A DNA stretch of 64,000 bases, taken from Conexibacter sp. CPCC 206217. Lineage in GTDB: Bacteria > Actinomycetota > Thermoleophilia > Solirubrobacterales > Solirubrobacteraceae. Positions 24,768 through 33,399 of this stretch are shown in pieces. Where the stretch lies: assembly GCF_030646165.1 (NCBI RefSeq), contig NZ_JAUTDO010000012.1:1-64000 (forward strand), in the 5' to 3' direction. The translations under genes and the position numbers were made by a program. The notes beneath the pieces are model-generated. The model was not told where the DNA came from and searched no databases. It saw only the letters and a list, made by a program, of their open reading frames with translations. The first letter of the stretch is position 1. Each line of letters begins with the position of its first letter.

Positions 24768-25103
24768 TCAACGAATGGGAGCGGGCCGACCGCCGCCGTC
24801 GTCGGCGTCCCACCCGCGCGCGATCGTCTCGGCTGCCGCATGCAGCGCCGACGGCGCGATGTCGAGCGCGTGACACCACTTCAGCAGCAGGTCGACGCGC
24901 GGCCAATGCCGGTGCGTCTCCCAAGCGGACAGCGAATCCTGCGTGATCCCGGTGGCGTCGGCGACGTCGTACTGCGAGCGCCCGCGGTCCTCACGATGAC
25001 GCTTCATCGCTACCGCCAGAGCCCGCTGGTATTTCGCCACATCGGTCACGTCGCCAAGCCCACGGACCGGCGCGTCGGCGCGCAACCGGATCGTTCCGGT
25101 CAC
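24768..25103 (-). CDS. Small XRE-family helix-turn-helix regulator
   Basis: 111 residues. Cro/CI helix-turn-helix at about 26-80: HREDRGRSQYDVADATGI and TQDSLSAWETHRHWPRVDLL, with no sensor domain. The start is uncertain: GTG at 25103 gives the longest frame, and a GTG at 25049 would still keep the whole DNA-binding domain. Upstream of DUF899 on the same strand, separated by a 269-base leader full of hairpins. Target unknown. Confidence 0.7.
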   Translation of the reverse strand: MTGTIRLRADAPVRGLGDVTDVAKYQRALAVAMKRHREDRGRSQYDVADATGITQDSLSAWETHRHWPRVDLLLKWCHALDIAPSALHAAAETIARGWDADDGGGRPAPIR

Positions 25104-25285
25104 GTCCAGGCCGCCGCCCCGCCGTTCCGTGGGACCGACGAACCTACGACCGTACGCCCGTCGTGAACACCACCCCGAGGCGGTACCCCTCCACCTACAG
25201 GCGGGATCGCTCCATCCATGGGTGGATCAGGCGCGTTCGCGGGCTTCGCGCGGAGCTGCGAACCATCAAGATCCCGGCTTGCGGC
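25104..25285. other. Intergenic stretch before the small XRE gene
   Basis: No gene found. It must hold the XRE promoter (minus strand). A near-palindrome CCATCCATGGGTGG around 25212-25225 is the only structure I noticed. Confidence 0.3.
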
Positions 25286-26077
25286 TCAGGCCGGATGCGA
25301 GCCGGCGAGGGCCTGGAGCGTCGTCGCGTCGACGCCTCTGCCGGAGACGACGCAGGTGAGGCCGTCGCGGTACCACATGACTGCGGTGTGGCCGTTGACG
25401 TCGTAGATCCACATCGGCACGCCGTTGCGTCGCGCCCAGCGGCCGTCACCGACCGGGAGCTTCTCGCCGTCGGCGATCGAGTAGCCGATCTGCTCGCCCT
25501 CCGCGTTTCTGTAGAAGACCGTCTGCACGTCGCGGCCGTCGAGGCTGTCGCTGCGCGCGCCGGTCGCCTGCCAGCCGCCGCCCGGGCCGCCGTCCCAGGT
25601 CGACCAGTCCGGGAACGAGACGCTCTGCACGGCGGCGTCGAGCTTGCCGCCCGGCAGCGCGGCGGGGGCCGACTGCGTCGGCGTGTCCAGCGCGACGCCG
25701 GCGAGATCCGCGACCGTCGGCGCGGCGCTGCCGCTGCTGCCGCCGCCGATCGCGATCACGAGCACGACCGCGAGCACCGCCGCAATCGCTCCGCCGGCGG
25801 CGACGAGCGTGCGCGGGCGCAGGCCTTCGAGCCAGCCGCGCAGCGCGCCGCGCCCGCGCGCGCTGCCGGTGTCGCCGCGGGCGCCGCCGCGCGGGTCGCC
25901 GGCGTCGGGCCGCTCCCGGCCGCGCGCGTCGCCGGTCGCCCCCTGCCGCTCCTCCGCCTCCCCCGCGGCCGCTTCCACGGCAGCGCGCAGCGACGCGGGC
26001 GCGGGGGTGTCCAGCGCGCGGATCGCCGCGGTGACGGCGGCGACCTGATCGTCGGAGTCGGGGGGCTTGGGGTCCAT
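25286..26077 (-). CDS. Membrane-spanning anti-sigma-factor-like protein
   Basis: 263 residues. Hydrophilic, Gly/Arg-rich N-terminal domain (1-90), one membrane helix LVAAGGAIAAVLAVVLVIAI at about 93-112, then an extracytoplasmic domain with WSTWDGGPGGGWQATGAR and VFYRNAEGEQIGYSIADGE ending in MWYRDGLTCVVSG. The arrangement and its position 8 bases after an ECF sigma gene suggest a membrane anti-sigma factor. No zinc-binding HxxxCxxC motif of the ZAS type is seen, so any anti-sigma domain is diverged. The ATG at 26077 avoids a longer frame that is antisense to the sigma gene. Confidence 0.68.
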   Translation of the reverse strand: MDPKPPDSDDQVAAVTAAIRALDTPAPASLRAAVEAAAGEAEERQGATGDARGRERPDAGDPRGGARGDTGSARGRGALRGWLEGLRPRTLVAAGGAIAAVLAVVLVIAIGGGSSGSAAPTVADLAGVALDTPTQSAPAALPGGKLDAAVQSVSFPDWSTWDGGPGGGWQATGARSDSLDGRDVQTVFYRNAEGEQIGYSIADGEKLPVGDGRWARRNGVPMWIYDVNGHTAVMWYRDGLTCVVSGRGVDATTLQALAGSHPA

Positions 26078-26085
26078 CTGGTCCT

Positions 26086-26622
26086 CTATGAGAGCAGACT
26101 CCGGGAAGAGGGCGATCCTTCCGGCGATCCGCCGGATCTGCCGGTCAGATCGGCCGTCACGCGCTCGCGCGCGCGGTGCAGGCGGCTCGTGATCGTCGCC
26201 TCGCGCGTGCCGAGCGACTTCGCCGCCTCGCGGTAGGAGAGGCCGACGACGTCGACCGCGATCAGCGCCAGGCGGAAGTCGTCGGGCAGGCGCGCGATCG
26301 CGGCGAACAGCTCGTGCGCCTCCAGCGCCGCCTCGGGCCGGCCGCCTGGACGCGGATCGCCGAGCGCGAGGTCGTCCAGCGTCGCGACCTCCTGCGGGCG
26401 GCGCGACGCCGTTCGGCGCGAGGTCAGGAAGGTGTTGCGCAGCGCGCTGAGCAGGTAGCCGAGCTCCTCCTCGCCGCGCAGCCTGCGCGGTCTCGCGAGC
26501 ACGCGCGTGACCGTCTCCTGGACGAGATCCTCGGCGTCCTCGCGCGATCCGCACAGCGCCCACGCCGCACGGTAGAGCCGATCGAGGTGACGCACGACGG
26601 CGTGCGGTTCGAGTCGGCTCAT
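26086..26622 (-). CDS. ECF-type RNA polymerase sigma factor
   Basis: 178 residues. Region 2 at about 8-75 (LYRAAWALCGSREDAEDLVQETVTRVL), region 4 at about 115-165 with VVGLSYREAAKSLGTREATITSRLHRARE. It lacks long linkers or fused sensor domains. The ATG at 26622 begins right at region 2. Coupled with the membrane protein downstream and divergent from a lipoprotein gene that has a GGAAC-N16-GTC element, so it probably answers an envelope signal and controls its own region. Confidence 0.85.
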   Translation of the reverse strand: MSRLEPHAVVRHLDRLYRAAWALCGSREDAEDLVQETVTRVLARPRRLRGEEELGYLLSALRNTFLTSRRTASRRPQEVATLDDLALGDPRPGGRPEAALEAHELFAAIARLPDDFRLALIAVDVVGLSYREAAKSLGTREATITSRLHRARERVTADLTGRSGGSPEGSPSSRSLLS

Positions 26623-26652
26623 ATCCGGACTGTAGCCATGCGGCCGCGTTCT

Positions 26653-26676
26653 GGAACGTTTGGTGAGTATCTGGTC
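26653..26676 (+). promoter_or_regulatory. Candidate ECF-sigma promoter
   Basis: GGAAC followed after 16 bases by GTC, resembling actinobacterial ECF (-35 GGAAC, -10 GTC/GTT) promoters, pointing to the lipoprotein gene 90 bases downstream. Single occurrence, so the match could be chance. Confidence 0.4.
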
Positions 26677-26766
26677 TGAGGCGGCGCGACAGCCGGGAAG
26701 GATCCGCGCGAAGCCGGCGTCTTCAGAGGGGAAGCAGCCCTCACCTCTCGACAAACGGAGACCCAG

Positions 26767-27360
26767 ATGCGCTCCCGTCTCTTCTCCCGTGCGGCCCCCG
26801 CGGTCGCGCTGATCGTCGCTGCCCTCGTCGTCGCCGGCTGCGGCAGCTCGTCCAACGACGACTCCGGCTCCAGCGGCTCCGGCTCGACCGCCGCGTCCGC
26901 CGCCTCCGGCGGCGGCGCCTACGGCGGCAGCCCCAGCTCCAGCTCCGGCAGCTCGACCACGACCGCCACCAGAAGCACCGCCGGCAACGCGGCCGCCGTC
27001 GTCAGAACGGCGAGAACCCCGCTCGGCACGATCCTGGTCGACGCGACCGGCAGAACGCTGTACCTGTGGGAGGCCGACACCGGCATGAGCAGCACCTGCA
27101 CCGGCGCCTGCGCCCAGGCCTGGCCGCCGCTCACCACCAGCGGCAGAGCGACCGCCGACGGCGGCGCGACGAGCAGCGACCTCGGCACGACCAAGCGCGC
27201 CGACGGCACGACGCAGGTGACCTACGCCGGGCACCCGCTGTACTACTTCTCAGGCGACAGCGGCGCGGGCCAGACCAACGGCCAGGACAGTGACGGGTTC
27301 GGCGCTGACTGGTTCGTGGTCATGCCCAGCGGCAAGGCGATCGAGGGCGGCGGGTCCTGA
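26767..27360 (+). CDS. Secreted lipoprotein with PF03640-type repeats
   Basis: 197 residues. Lipobox VVAGCGSS (cysteine about residue 23), a Ser/Gly/Thr-rich linker to about 78, then the secreted repeat of unknown function: LGTILVDATGRTLYLWEAD, CTGACAQAWPPLTTSG and VTYAGHPLYYFSGD. The family is common in actinobacterial envelopes and is often next to ECF sigma/anti-sigma pairs; function unknown, possibly redox- or metal-related. Ribosome binding site GGAGA precedes the ATG. Divergent from the sigma gene. Confidence 0.85.
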   Translation: MRSRLFSRAAPAVALIVAALVVAGCGSSSNDDSGSSGSGSTAASAASGGGAYGGSPSSSSGSSTTTATRSTAGNAAAVVRTARTPLGTILVDATGRTLYLWEADTGMSSTCTGACAQAWPPLTTSGRATADGGATSSDLGTTKRADGTTQVTYAGHPLYYFSGDSGAGQTNGQDSDGFGADWFVVMPSGKAIEGGGS

Positions 27361-27409
27361 GCGACCCTCGGTTGGCGGACGGGGCGACGCGGCGCTGGCC
27401 GGCCCGCGC

Positions 27410-28594
27410 TCACCCCGACAGCGCCCGGCGCACGCGCAGCAGCGCGAGCGCCGGGTGCACCGCGGGCGCCAGCTGCTCGATCACCGCAGCGGCCGCGCTG
27501 CGGGCGGCCGGGCTCCCGTTCGCGCCCTCGTCGGACAGGTAGAAGCCCGCGAGGCCGGCGACGATCACGCCGTGCGTGCGAGCACGTGGCAGACCGCGAA
27601 CATCCGCGGCGCTGCGCGCGGCGATCCGCGCCATCCCCGCCGCCGCGGCTGCAGCTGACGGGTACTGCGCGACGTACGAGAAGTTGCCGCTGCGGTTGTC
27701 GGCATCGACGTCGACGAGGCTGTCGAGCAACGTGCTGAGCGCGCAGACGTCGGCATATGCCAGCGCGATCCGCCGCGCGCCCGCGACGGTCGTCGCGGGA
27801 TCCGCGGCGGCCGCCGTCAGCGCGTGCACCGCCAGCGACGAGATCCCCGCGGCGGCCGTCTCCCACCACTCCAGCAACGGAGCGGAGCGGTCGGCGGAGA
27901 TCCCGACCGCGCCGGCCCCGACGCGGCGCGGCCGGCGGTCGGGGAGATCGGCGCGCGCCCACGCGCGCAACTCCCCCAGTTCGCCCCGCAGCATCGCCGC
28001 GTGGGTGTGGCTCTGCGCCGCCCCGCACCGCCGTGCCTCGCGCGCCGCGACCCCCGCCACCGCACGGGCGCTCGGCAGCGCCCAGAAGCGCCGCCGGCAG
28101 GTCGCGACGAGATCGGCGAGATAGCCGCCGTCGCCGGCAGTGTCGGATATCGGTCCAACGTGGGCGAACGACTCCACCAGCGCCCGATGCAGCCGCAGCG
28201 ACGTGCCGAGCGGGTCGCGCACGTCGCGCTCGGTCAGCGTGTCGAGGTAGTCGAACATCAGCTGCCAGGCGACCAGCAGGTCGGTCGTCGCGTGCCGGGC
28301 GCGGCGCGGGGCGAGCAGCGCGAAGACCGCGGCCGCCTCCGCGTTCAGCCGCTCCTCCCCGACCGTGCTGAGCGCGAGCCCGCGCGCCTCCGCGTCGGGG
28401 ATCCGCTGCGCGCGCTGCTGCCAGCGCGCGATCTCGGCGCGGGCCCGCGGCACGATCGTCGTGGTGTAACGAGCGAGCGCGGCGACCATCTCGGCGGTCG
28501 CGACGAGTGCGGCGAGCGGCTCGCGCGCCGCGGCGCTCCCGGCGATCGTCTCCGCGCCGGCGCCGCGTGCGGCCAGGTCGTGCTGGCGGCTCAT
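27410..28594 (-). CDS. DUF2600 family class IB terpene synthase (YtpB-like)
   Basis: 394 residues, all-helical. It has the family's first aspartate-rich site FDYLDTLTERDVRDP (about 123-137), YLADLVATCRRRFWALPS, CGAAQSHTHAA, WETAAAGISSLAVHAL, and the late acidic site LLDSLVDVDADNRSGNFSYV (about 297-316). Characterised members such as B. subtilis YtpB cyclise long polyprenyl diphosphates (C35 to sesquarterpenes). The ATG at 28594 lies 46 bases downstream of the FtsX-like permease gene, so it may belong to the PadR-ABC operon. No prenyl diphosphate synthase is in the window, so the substrate chain length is open. Confidence 0.8.
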   Translation of the reverse strand: MSRQHDLAARGAGAETIAGSAAAREPLAALVATAEMVAALARYTTTIVPRARAEIARWQQRAQRIPDAEARGLALSTVGEERLNAEAAAVFALLAPRRARHATTDLLVAWQLMFDYLDTLTERDVRDPLGTSLRLHRALVESFAHVGPISDTAGDGGYLADLVATCRRRFWALPSARAVAGVAAREARRCGAAQSHTHAAMLRGELGELRAWARADLPDRRPRRVGAGAVGISADRSAPLLEWWETAAAGISSLAVHALTAAAADPATTVAGARRIALAYADVCALSTLLDSLVDVDADNRSGNFSYVAQYPSAAAAAAGMARIAARSAADVRGLPRARTHGVIVAGLAGFYLSDEGANGSPAARSAAAAVIEQLAPAVHPALALLRVRRALSG

Positions 28595-28640
28595 CGTCCG
28601 ACGGCCTGTCGCGGCCGTGAGACGGAGCGGCGGGCGCAGC

Positions 28641-31193
28641 TCACGTCTCCGGGTCGAGCACCAGCCGAGCGGGGGCCCGGATCGCACGCTGCGCGGGGAT
28701 CGCCGTCAGCAGCAGCGCGACTGCGACGAGCGTGACACAGGTCAGCGCGGTCGTCGGCAGCGAGACCGAGAACGGCGCCGGATAGCCCGTCGAGCGTTGC
28801 AGCCAACGGCCGAGCAGCCACTGCCCGTAGGTGCCGGCGAGCGCGCCGGCGAGGCAGCCGGCACCGAGGATCAGCGCAGCTTCGATCAGCACGATCCGCA
28901 GCGCGCGGACCGGCGGGAAGCCCTGCAGCCGCGCCTCCGACCAGAACACGCGCCGCTGCCAGATCGTCGTGCTGAGCGCCGCCGCCAGCGCGAGTGTCGC
29001 GGCGACGAGCAGGATCAGCGCGATCTGGCTCAGGCGGGTCAAGCCCGCCCGCGCGACCGCGTTCGCGTCCTCCGCGCGCTCGTTGCGGCTCTGCACCCGC
29101 ACAGCGGCCGAGACCTCCGGCCCGAGCGCCGCGCGGATCGCCGTCTGCGTCGCCGGCAGCGAGGTGCCCGGCGCGACGTCCAGCTCGATCGCGGTCGGGA
29201 CCGTCGTCTCCCACGCGCGGGCGTAGTCGTCGCCGTTGAGCACGATCGCGCCCGGCCCCCACCCGAGGTTCGTCGTGATCGCCGCGACGCGCCATGCGCG
29301 CGGACCGCTCGGCGTTGGCAGCGTCAGCCGATCGCCGACCGCGACCCGCTCGTCTCTGGCGATGTGCTCGGAGACGCTGACCCAGCCGCCCGCGCGCAAC
29401 CGCCGCTCCGCCGTCGCGAGATCGCCGTCCAGCAGCTGGCTCGGGGGGATCAGCACGCGGTCGCGCGGCGAGCGCGCCTGCAGCCAGACGCGGCGGTCGC
29501 CGAGGTCCGCGAAGCCGCCCTGGTACGGGCGCACGTCCGCCACGCCTGCGACTGCCGCAAGCGTCTGCGGATCGATGTCGAGCGGCTGCAGCGCGAGGTC
29601 GTCGCCGTGCTGGGTGATCCACAGGTCACCGGAGTCGATGTACTCGCGGTAGTCCTGGTAGAGGCCCGTCAGCAGATTGCGGTGTGCGCCCTCCATCGCG
29701 GTCACGCCGAAGATCGCGATCGCCGCGGTGGCGGCGAGCGCGAGCGACCGCAGCGTCGTCGCCTGCAGCCCGCGCGCGGCCGCGAGCGCCATGCTCTGGC
29801 GGTCGCGCCGCGGCCAGCGCCGCACCAGCGCCAGCAGCCCGGCGAACAGCAGCGGCAGCATCAGCAGCGTCGCGACGGCCAGCGCGGCGACCGCGGCGAC
29901 CGTCGTCGCCGGTGCCAGCAGCACGACCGCGGTGGCGACGGCGAGCAGCGCCGCCCCCGCGGCCGCTGCTCGCGCGCGCGTGCGGGAATCGACCGACTGC
30001 CCCGGCTCGCCGCCCGCCTCGTGCGTGCGCCGCGCCGCGCCGCGGCGCAGGTCCAGCAGCGGTTGCGCGGCCGCCAGCAGGCTCAGCAGCGTCCCGGCCA
30101 GCAGCGAGCCGATCACGACGGTCGCGCCGACGTGCTGGCCGCTGCCCAGCGGCCACGCGAACGCGAGGTAGCCGGGCGGGTCGTGCGCGGAGCTGCGCAG
30201 CAGCAACAGGCCGGCGCCGATCGCGACGCCGGAGGCGAGCAGGCCCAGCAGCAGCGCCGGGAACAGCATCAGCTGCGCGATCCGCGCGCGCGAGATCCCC
30301 GCCAGCCGCAGCTCGCCGACGAGCCGGCGACGCTCCGGGATCGTCAGCAGCATCGCGGTGTAGGCGAGCAGCAGCCCGACCAGCACGCCGATCGCGGCGA
30401 ACAGGCTCGTCGCCTGGTCGTTGGGCAGGCTCGCCTGCCGCAGCAGCGCCAGTTCGTCGTCGAGCGTGCCGACGTCCATCCGCCCGCCGGCCAGCCGCAG
30501 CAGACCGCCGCGCGCCAGCTCCTGCCGGCCCGGCCGCGCGCGCACGAGGATCCGCGTGACGCGACCGTCGAGCCCGGTCAGCGCCTGCGCACGGCCCAGC
30601 TCCATGCCGGCGACGTGTCCCGACGCGAGACCGCCGAGGACGGTCTCGTCGAGCACGCTGCTGACCGGCACCTGCTGCGCGCGGCCGCGCGCCTCGAGCG
30701 TGACGGCCGTCGTGGCGGCGCCCGCGCCGTCGCGAGCAGGCAGCGAGAGCGCGTCGGCGACCGCGGTCGGCAGGAACAGCTGCGGGAACACCAGCAGCCC
30801 CGCGAGCAGCGGGCTCGAGCTGACGCCGCCGAGCTGCGCGAGGCTCGCGTCGAGGCCGATCAGCTCGACGCCGGAGCGGTGGTCGCCGTGCCGCAGCGTG
30901 ATGCGCTGCTCCAACAGCGGCACCGCCACGTCGACGCCCGGCAGCATGCGCACGTCGCCGACCAGCCGCTGCGGGATGCCCTCGCCCGAGCGGGCGGTCA
31001 GCTGCAGCTGCGCGTCGCCCGCGACGCCGACCAGGATCTCGCGCGCGCCCGCGTTGATCGAGCTGTTGGAGACGATCACGGCGAAGACGAGCGCGACGCC
31101 GGCGGCGATCCCGGCGCCGGCCAGCAGATCCTGTGCCCAGTAGCCCCGCAACCGCCACAGCTCGAACCGCAGCAGCGAGCGCAGGCCGATCAT
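28641..31193 (-). CDS. FtsX/MacB-type ABC transporter permease
   Basis: 850 residues. First membrane helix at about 19-41 (DLLAGAGIAAGVALVFAVIV), a large extracytoplasmic domain, three helices around 290-420, a second duplicated set (helices about 470-530), another external domain, and a final FtsX-type bundle to about 840. This is the ten-helix layout of lipoprotein/antibiotic exporters with two FtsX domains. The start overlaps the ATPase stop (ATGA). It works with one or both upstream ATPases as an efflux or mechanotransmission complex; the cargo is unknown, perhaps the product of the adjacent terpene synthase. Confidence 0.85.
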   Translation of the reverse strand: MIGLRSLLRFELWRLRGYWAQDLLAGAGIAAGVALVFAVIVSNSSINAGAREILVGVAGDAQLQLTARSGEGIPQRLVGDVRMLPGVDVAVPLLEQRITLRHGDHRSGVELIGLDASLAQLGGVSSSPLLAGLLVFPQLFLPTAVADALSLPARDGAGAATTAVTLEARGRAQQVPVSSVLDETVLGGLASGHVAGMELGRAQALTGLDGRVTRILVRARPGRQELARGGLLRLAGGRMDVGTLDDELALLRQASLPNDQATSLFAAIGVLVGLLLAYTAMLLTIPERRRLVGELRLAGISRARIAQLMLFPALLLGLLASGVAIGAGLLLLRSSAHDPPGYLAFAWPLGSGQHVGATVVIGSLLAGTLLSLLAAAQPLLDLRRGAARRTHEAGGEPGQSVDSRTRARAAAAGAALLAVATAVVLLAPATTVAAVAALAVATLLMLPLLFAGLLALVRRWPRRDRQSMALAAARGLQATTLRSLALAATAAIAIFGVTAMEGAHRNLLTGLYQDYREYIDSGDLWITQHGDDLALQPLDIDPQTLAAVAGVADVRPYQGGFADLGDRRVWLQARSPRDRVLIPPSQLLDGDLATAERRLRAGGWVSVSEHIARDERVAVGDRLTLPTPSGPRAWRVAAITTNLGWGPGAIVLNGDDYARAWETTVPTAIELDVAPGTSLPATQTAIRAALGPEVSAAVRVQSRNERAEDANAVARAGLTRLSQIALILLVAATLALAAALSTTIWQRRVFWSEARLQGFPPVRALRIVLIEAALILGAGCLAGALAGTYGQWLLGRWLQRSTGYPAPFSVSLPTTALTCVTLVAVALLLTAIPAQRAIRAPARLVLDPET

Positions 31194-32002
31194 CGCGGGA
31201 TGCCGGGGAGGCTGTGCGGCTGCTCGGGCGTCGGAGGCACGTCGCCCGGCGGCTGCTCCCCCGGCAGCGGCTGCGCCGCCGCGTGCGAGTGCGGCTGCGC
31301 CTGCGTCTCCGCGCTTGCGAGCGCGCCGCCGCCGGCACCGGTCAAGCGCCCGTCCTGCAGCGTCACGCAGCGATCGGCTGCCTCCGCGGCGTGGGCGTCG
31401 TGGGTCACGACCAGGACCGCGCGGCGATGCAGGTGGGCTTCCTCGCGCAGGCGCGCGAGCACGAGCGCGCCGCTGGCGCTGTCGAGGCCCGCGGTCGGCT
31501 CGTCGGCCAGCACCAGCTGGGGGTCGTTCGCGAGCGCGCGCGCCAGCCCGACGCGGCGCCGCTCGCCGCCCGACAGCTTGTGCGGCGGGTGGTAGAGACG
31601 GTCGCCGAGGCCGAGGTCGACCAGCAGCCGTTGCGCGACGCTGTGCGACTGCGACGCGCGCATCGTGCTGCCCAGCAGCCGCCACTCGACGTTCCCGATC
31701 GCGTCGACGCCCTTCAGCATGAACGGCTGCTGCGCGAGGAAGCCGACCGTCTCGCGCCGGAACGCCTCGCGCCCGCGGCGGCCGAGCTGCGCGAGGTCGC
31801 GGCCGTCCCAGCTGATCGTCCCCGAGGTCGGCCGCTCGTCACCGGTCGCCAGCCACAGCAGCGTGCTCTTGCCCGCCCCGCTGGGACCGAGCAGCGCGAC
31901 CAGCTCGCCGCGCGCGACCGTCAGCTCGATCCCGCTGAGCGCGTGCACGACCTCGCCACCGTCGCGCAGCTCGTGGCCGACACCGCGAAGAGCGAGCGTC
32001 AT
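31190..32002 (-). CDS. ABC transporter ATPase (LolD/MacB type)
   Basis: 270 residues. Walker A GPSGAGKST, Q-loop FLAQQPFMLKG, signature LSGGERRRVGLARAL, Walker B LVLADEPTAGLD and H-switch VVTHDAHAA: a complete ATPase of the macrolide/lipoprotein exporter group. After about residue 235 there is a Pro/Gln/His-rich tail of unknown use. Coupled on both sides by four-base overlaps to the second ATPase and the permease. Confidence 0.88.
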   Translation of the reverse strand: MTLALRGVGHELRDGGEVVHALSGIELTVARGELVALLGPSGAGKSTLLWLATGDERPTSGTISWDGRDLAQLGRRGREAFRRETVGFLAQQPFMLKGVDAIGNVEWRLLGSTMRASQSHSVAQRLLVDLGLGDRLYHPPHKLSGGERRRVGLARALANDPQLVLADEPTAGLDSASGALVLARLREEAHLHRRAVLVVTHDAHAAEAADRCVTLQDGRLTGAGGGALASAETQAQPHSHAAAQPLPGEQPPGDVPPTPEQPHSLPGIPR

Positions 32003-32703
32003 CTGGCGCGGTCCCGGCGACGCAGCGGGACGACCGCGGCCGGCTCGCGAGCAGCGCCTGGATCGCGCACGATCCCGCGGTCGATCGTGACGTGACGCCA
32101 GCCGCCCAGGCCGCTGACGGAGACCGTGCTCATCAGGACCGCGATCCCATCCCGCGCGAACGAGCGCAGCAGTGCGAGCATCGCGTCGCGCTCGGCGCCC
32201 ATCAGCCCGAGCGCCGGCTCGTCGAGGAGCAGCAGCCGCGGCTGCGTCACCAGCGCCCGCGCCAGGACGACGCGCGCGTGCTCGTCGAACGACAGCGACG
32301 CACCGCACTGCTCGCTCGCCAGCGCGAGCGCGTCGACCCGTCTGAGCGCGGCGAACGCCTCGCGCTCGGCGGCGTGCGGGCTGATGTACGCGAGCCGCGG
32401 CGCGGCGACCTGGTCGAGCACGGTCGCGCCCATCGCGGGCGAGAGACGGTCGTACGCGAGCGACAGACCGCCGCGCCGGCCGCGCTGGCGATCCGGCTCG
32501 GCGCACCCGTCGAACAGCACCTGCCCGCTGTCCGGCGCGATCACGCCGGCGGCGACCTGCAGCAGCGTCGACTTGCCGGCCCGCCGTGCGCCCGCCAGTG
32601 CGACCAGCTGCCCGGGCGCGATCTCCAGCGAGACGTCGTCGAGCACCGCGCGCGGCCCGCTGCGCACGTTGACCCGCTGCAGCGCCAGCAGCGTGCCGCT
32701 CAT
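31999..32703 (-). CDS. ABC transporter ATPase-like protein with degenerate signature motif
   Basis: 234 residues. Walker A is GARRAGKST and Walker B LLLLDEPALG, but the ABC signature reads ASLSFDEHARVVLARALV, lacking the LSGG core, and the H-switch is replaced by VLMSTVSVSG. It may therefore be a regulatory or non-hydrolysing partner that pairs with the intact ATPase next to it. ATGA overlaps with both neighbours indicate equimolar synthesis. Confidence 0.8.
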   Translation of the reverse strand: MSGTLLALQRVNVRSGPRAVLDDVSLEIAPGQLVALAGARRAGKSTLLQVAAGVIAPDSGQVLFDGCAEPDRQRGRRGGLSLAYDRLSPAMGATVLDQVAAPRLAYISPHAAEREAFAALRRVDALALASEQCGASLSFDEHARVVLARALVTQPRLLLLDEPALGLMGAERDAMLALLRSFARDGIAVLMSTVSVSGLGGWRHVTIDRGIVRDPGAAREPAAVVPLRRRDRAR

Positions 32704-33275
32704 CCAGCCTGCGCCTCGTAGTCGTGCAAGCGCGCGCGGACGTCGCGGATCCAGGCGCGCTGGGCGTCGAGGATCGCGCCGGTCAGGTCCGCGCCGAGCA
32801 GGTCGGGCAGCGCCGCGTCGGCGTCGAGCAGCGGCTGGTGACCGGCGGCGCACGTCACGCAGGTCTCGAACGCGTCGAGTATCGCGCGCATCGTCGCGAG
32901 GTCGCCCGGCCGCACGGCGCGCAGCCGCACGAGCACGTCGACCGTCGCGCGCGTCTCGTCGAGCGGCCCCGTCAGCCAGTCGCGCCACGCCTCGACGCCG
33001 CGTCTGGTCGCGCGGAAGACGTTCCCGGTCGCACGCCCGCTGCGCGACGGAGCGAACTCGCGCACGGCGTCGGGCGCGACCGCCTCGACCAGTCCCTGGC
33101 CCTCGAGCGCGCGCAGGTGCTCGTGCGCGTGCCGGTGGCTCGATCTGACGACGCCGCCGAAGCGATCCTCCATCCGCGCGCCGACGTCGTAGCCGTGGCC
33201 CGGCCCTGCGATCACCGTCGACAGCACGGCTGCCCGTACGTTCGGCAACCGCGCGTTGTTCCCCAACTCCCTCAC
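32700..33275 (-). CDS. PadR-family transcriptional regulator
   Basis: 191 residues. N-terminal winged helix: RAAVLSTVIAGPGHGYDVGA (about 13-32), then SSHRHAHEHLRALEGQGLVE where PadR proteins have the S-x-G-x-VYxxLxxLExxGLV segment, and a C-terminal helical dimerisation region from about 95. The GTG at 33275, preceded by GGGGG, was preferred; the frame extends to 33344 but that part is AT-rich and non-conserved. First gene of the exporter operon and almost certainly its repressor. Confidence 0.83.
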   Translation of the reverse strand: MRELGNNARLPNVRAAVLSTVIAGPGHGYDVGARMEDRFGGVVRSSHRHAHEHLRALEGQGLVEAVAPDAVREFAPSRSGRATGNVFRATRRGVEAWRDWLTGPLDETRATVDVLVRLRAVRPGDLATMRAILDAFETCVTCAAGHQPLLDADAALPDLLGADLTGAILDAQRAWIRDVRARLHDYEAQAG

Positions 33276-33376
33276 ACCCGTTCCCCCCGAGGCGTTGATG
33301 CAGCCATGTTGAACGTAAACGACCGGAACGTTTCGTGCAACCACACGTATGTTGTAGTTACGGCAAATGGTGCGCT

Positions 33377-33399
33377 GGATAGTCCGGCCGGGACTATCC
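33377..33399. promoter_or_regulatory. 9-bp inverted repeat, operator candidate
   Basis: GGATAGTCC and GGACTATCC face each other across five bases (ggccg). It lies about 100 bases upstream of the PadR start, where an operator or upstream activating site would be expected. Confidence 0.55.
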
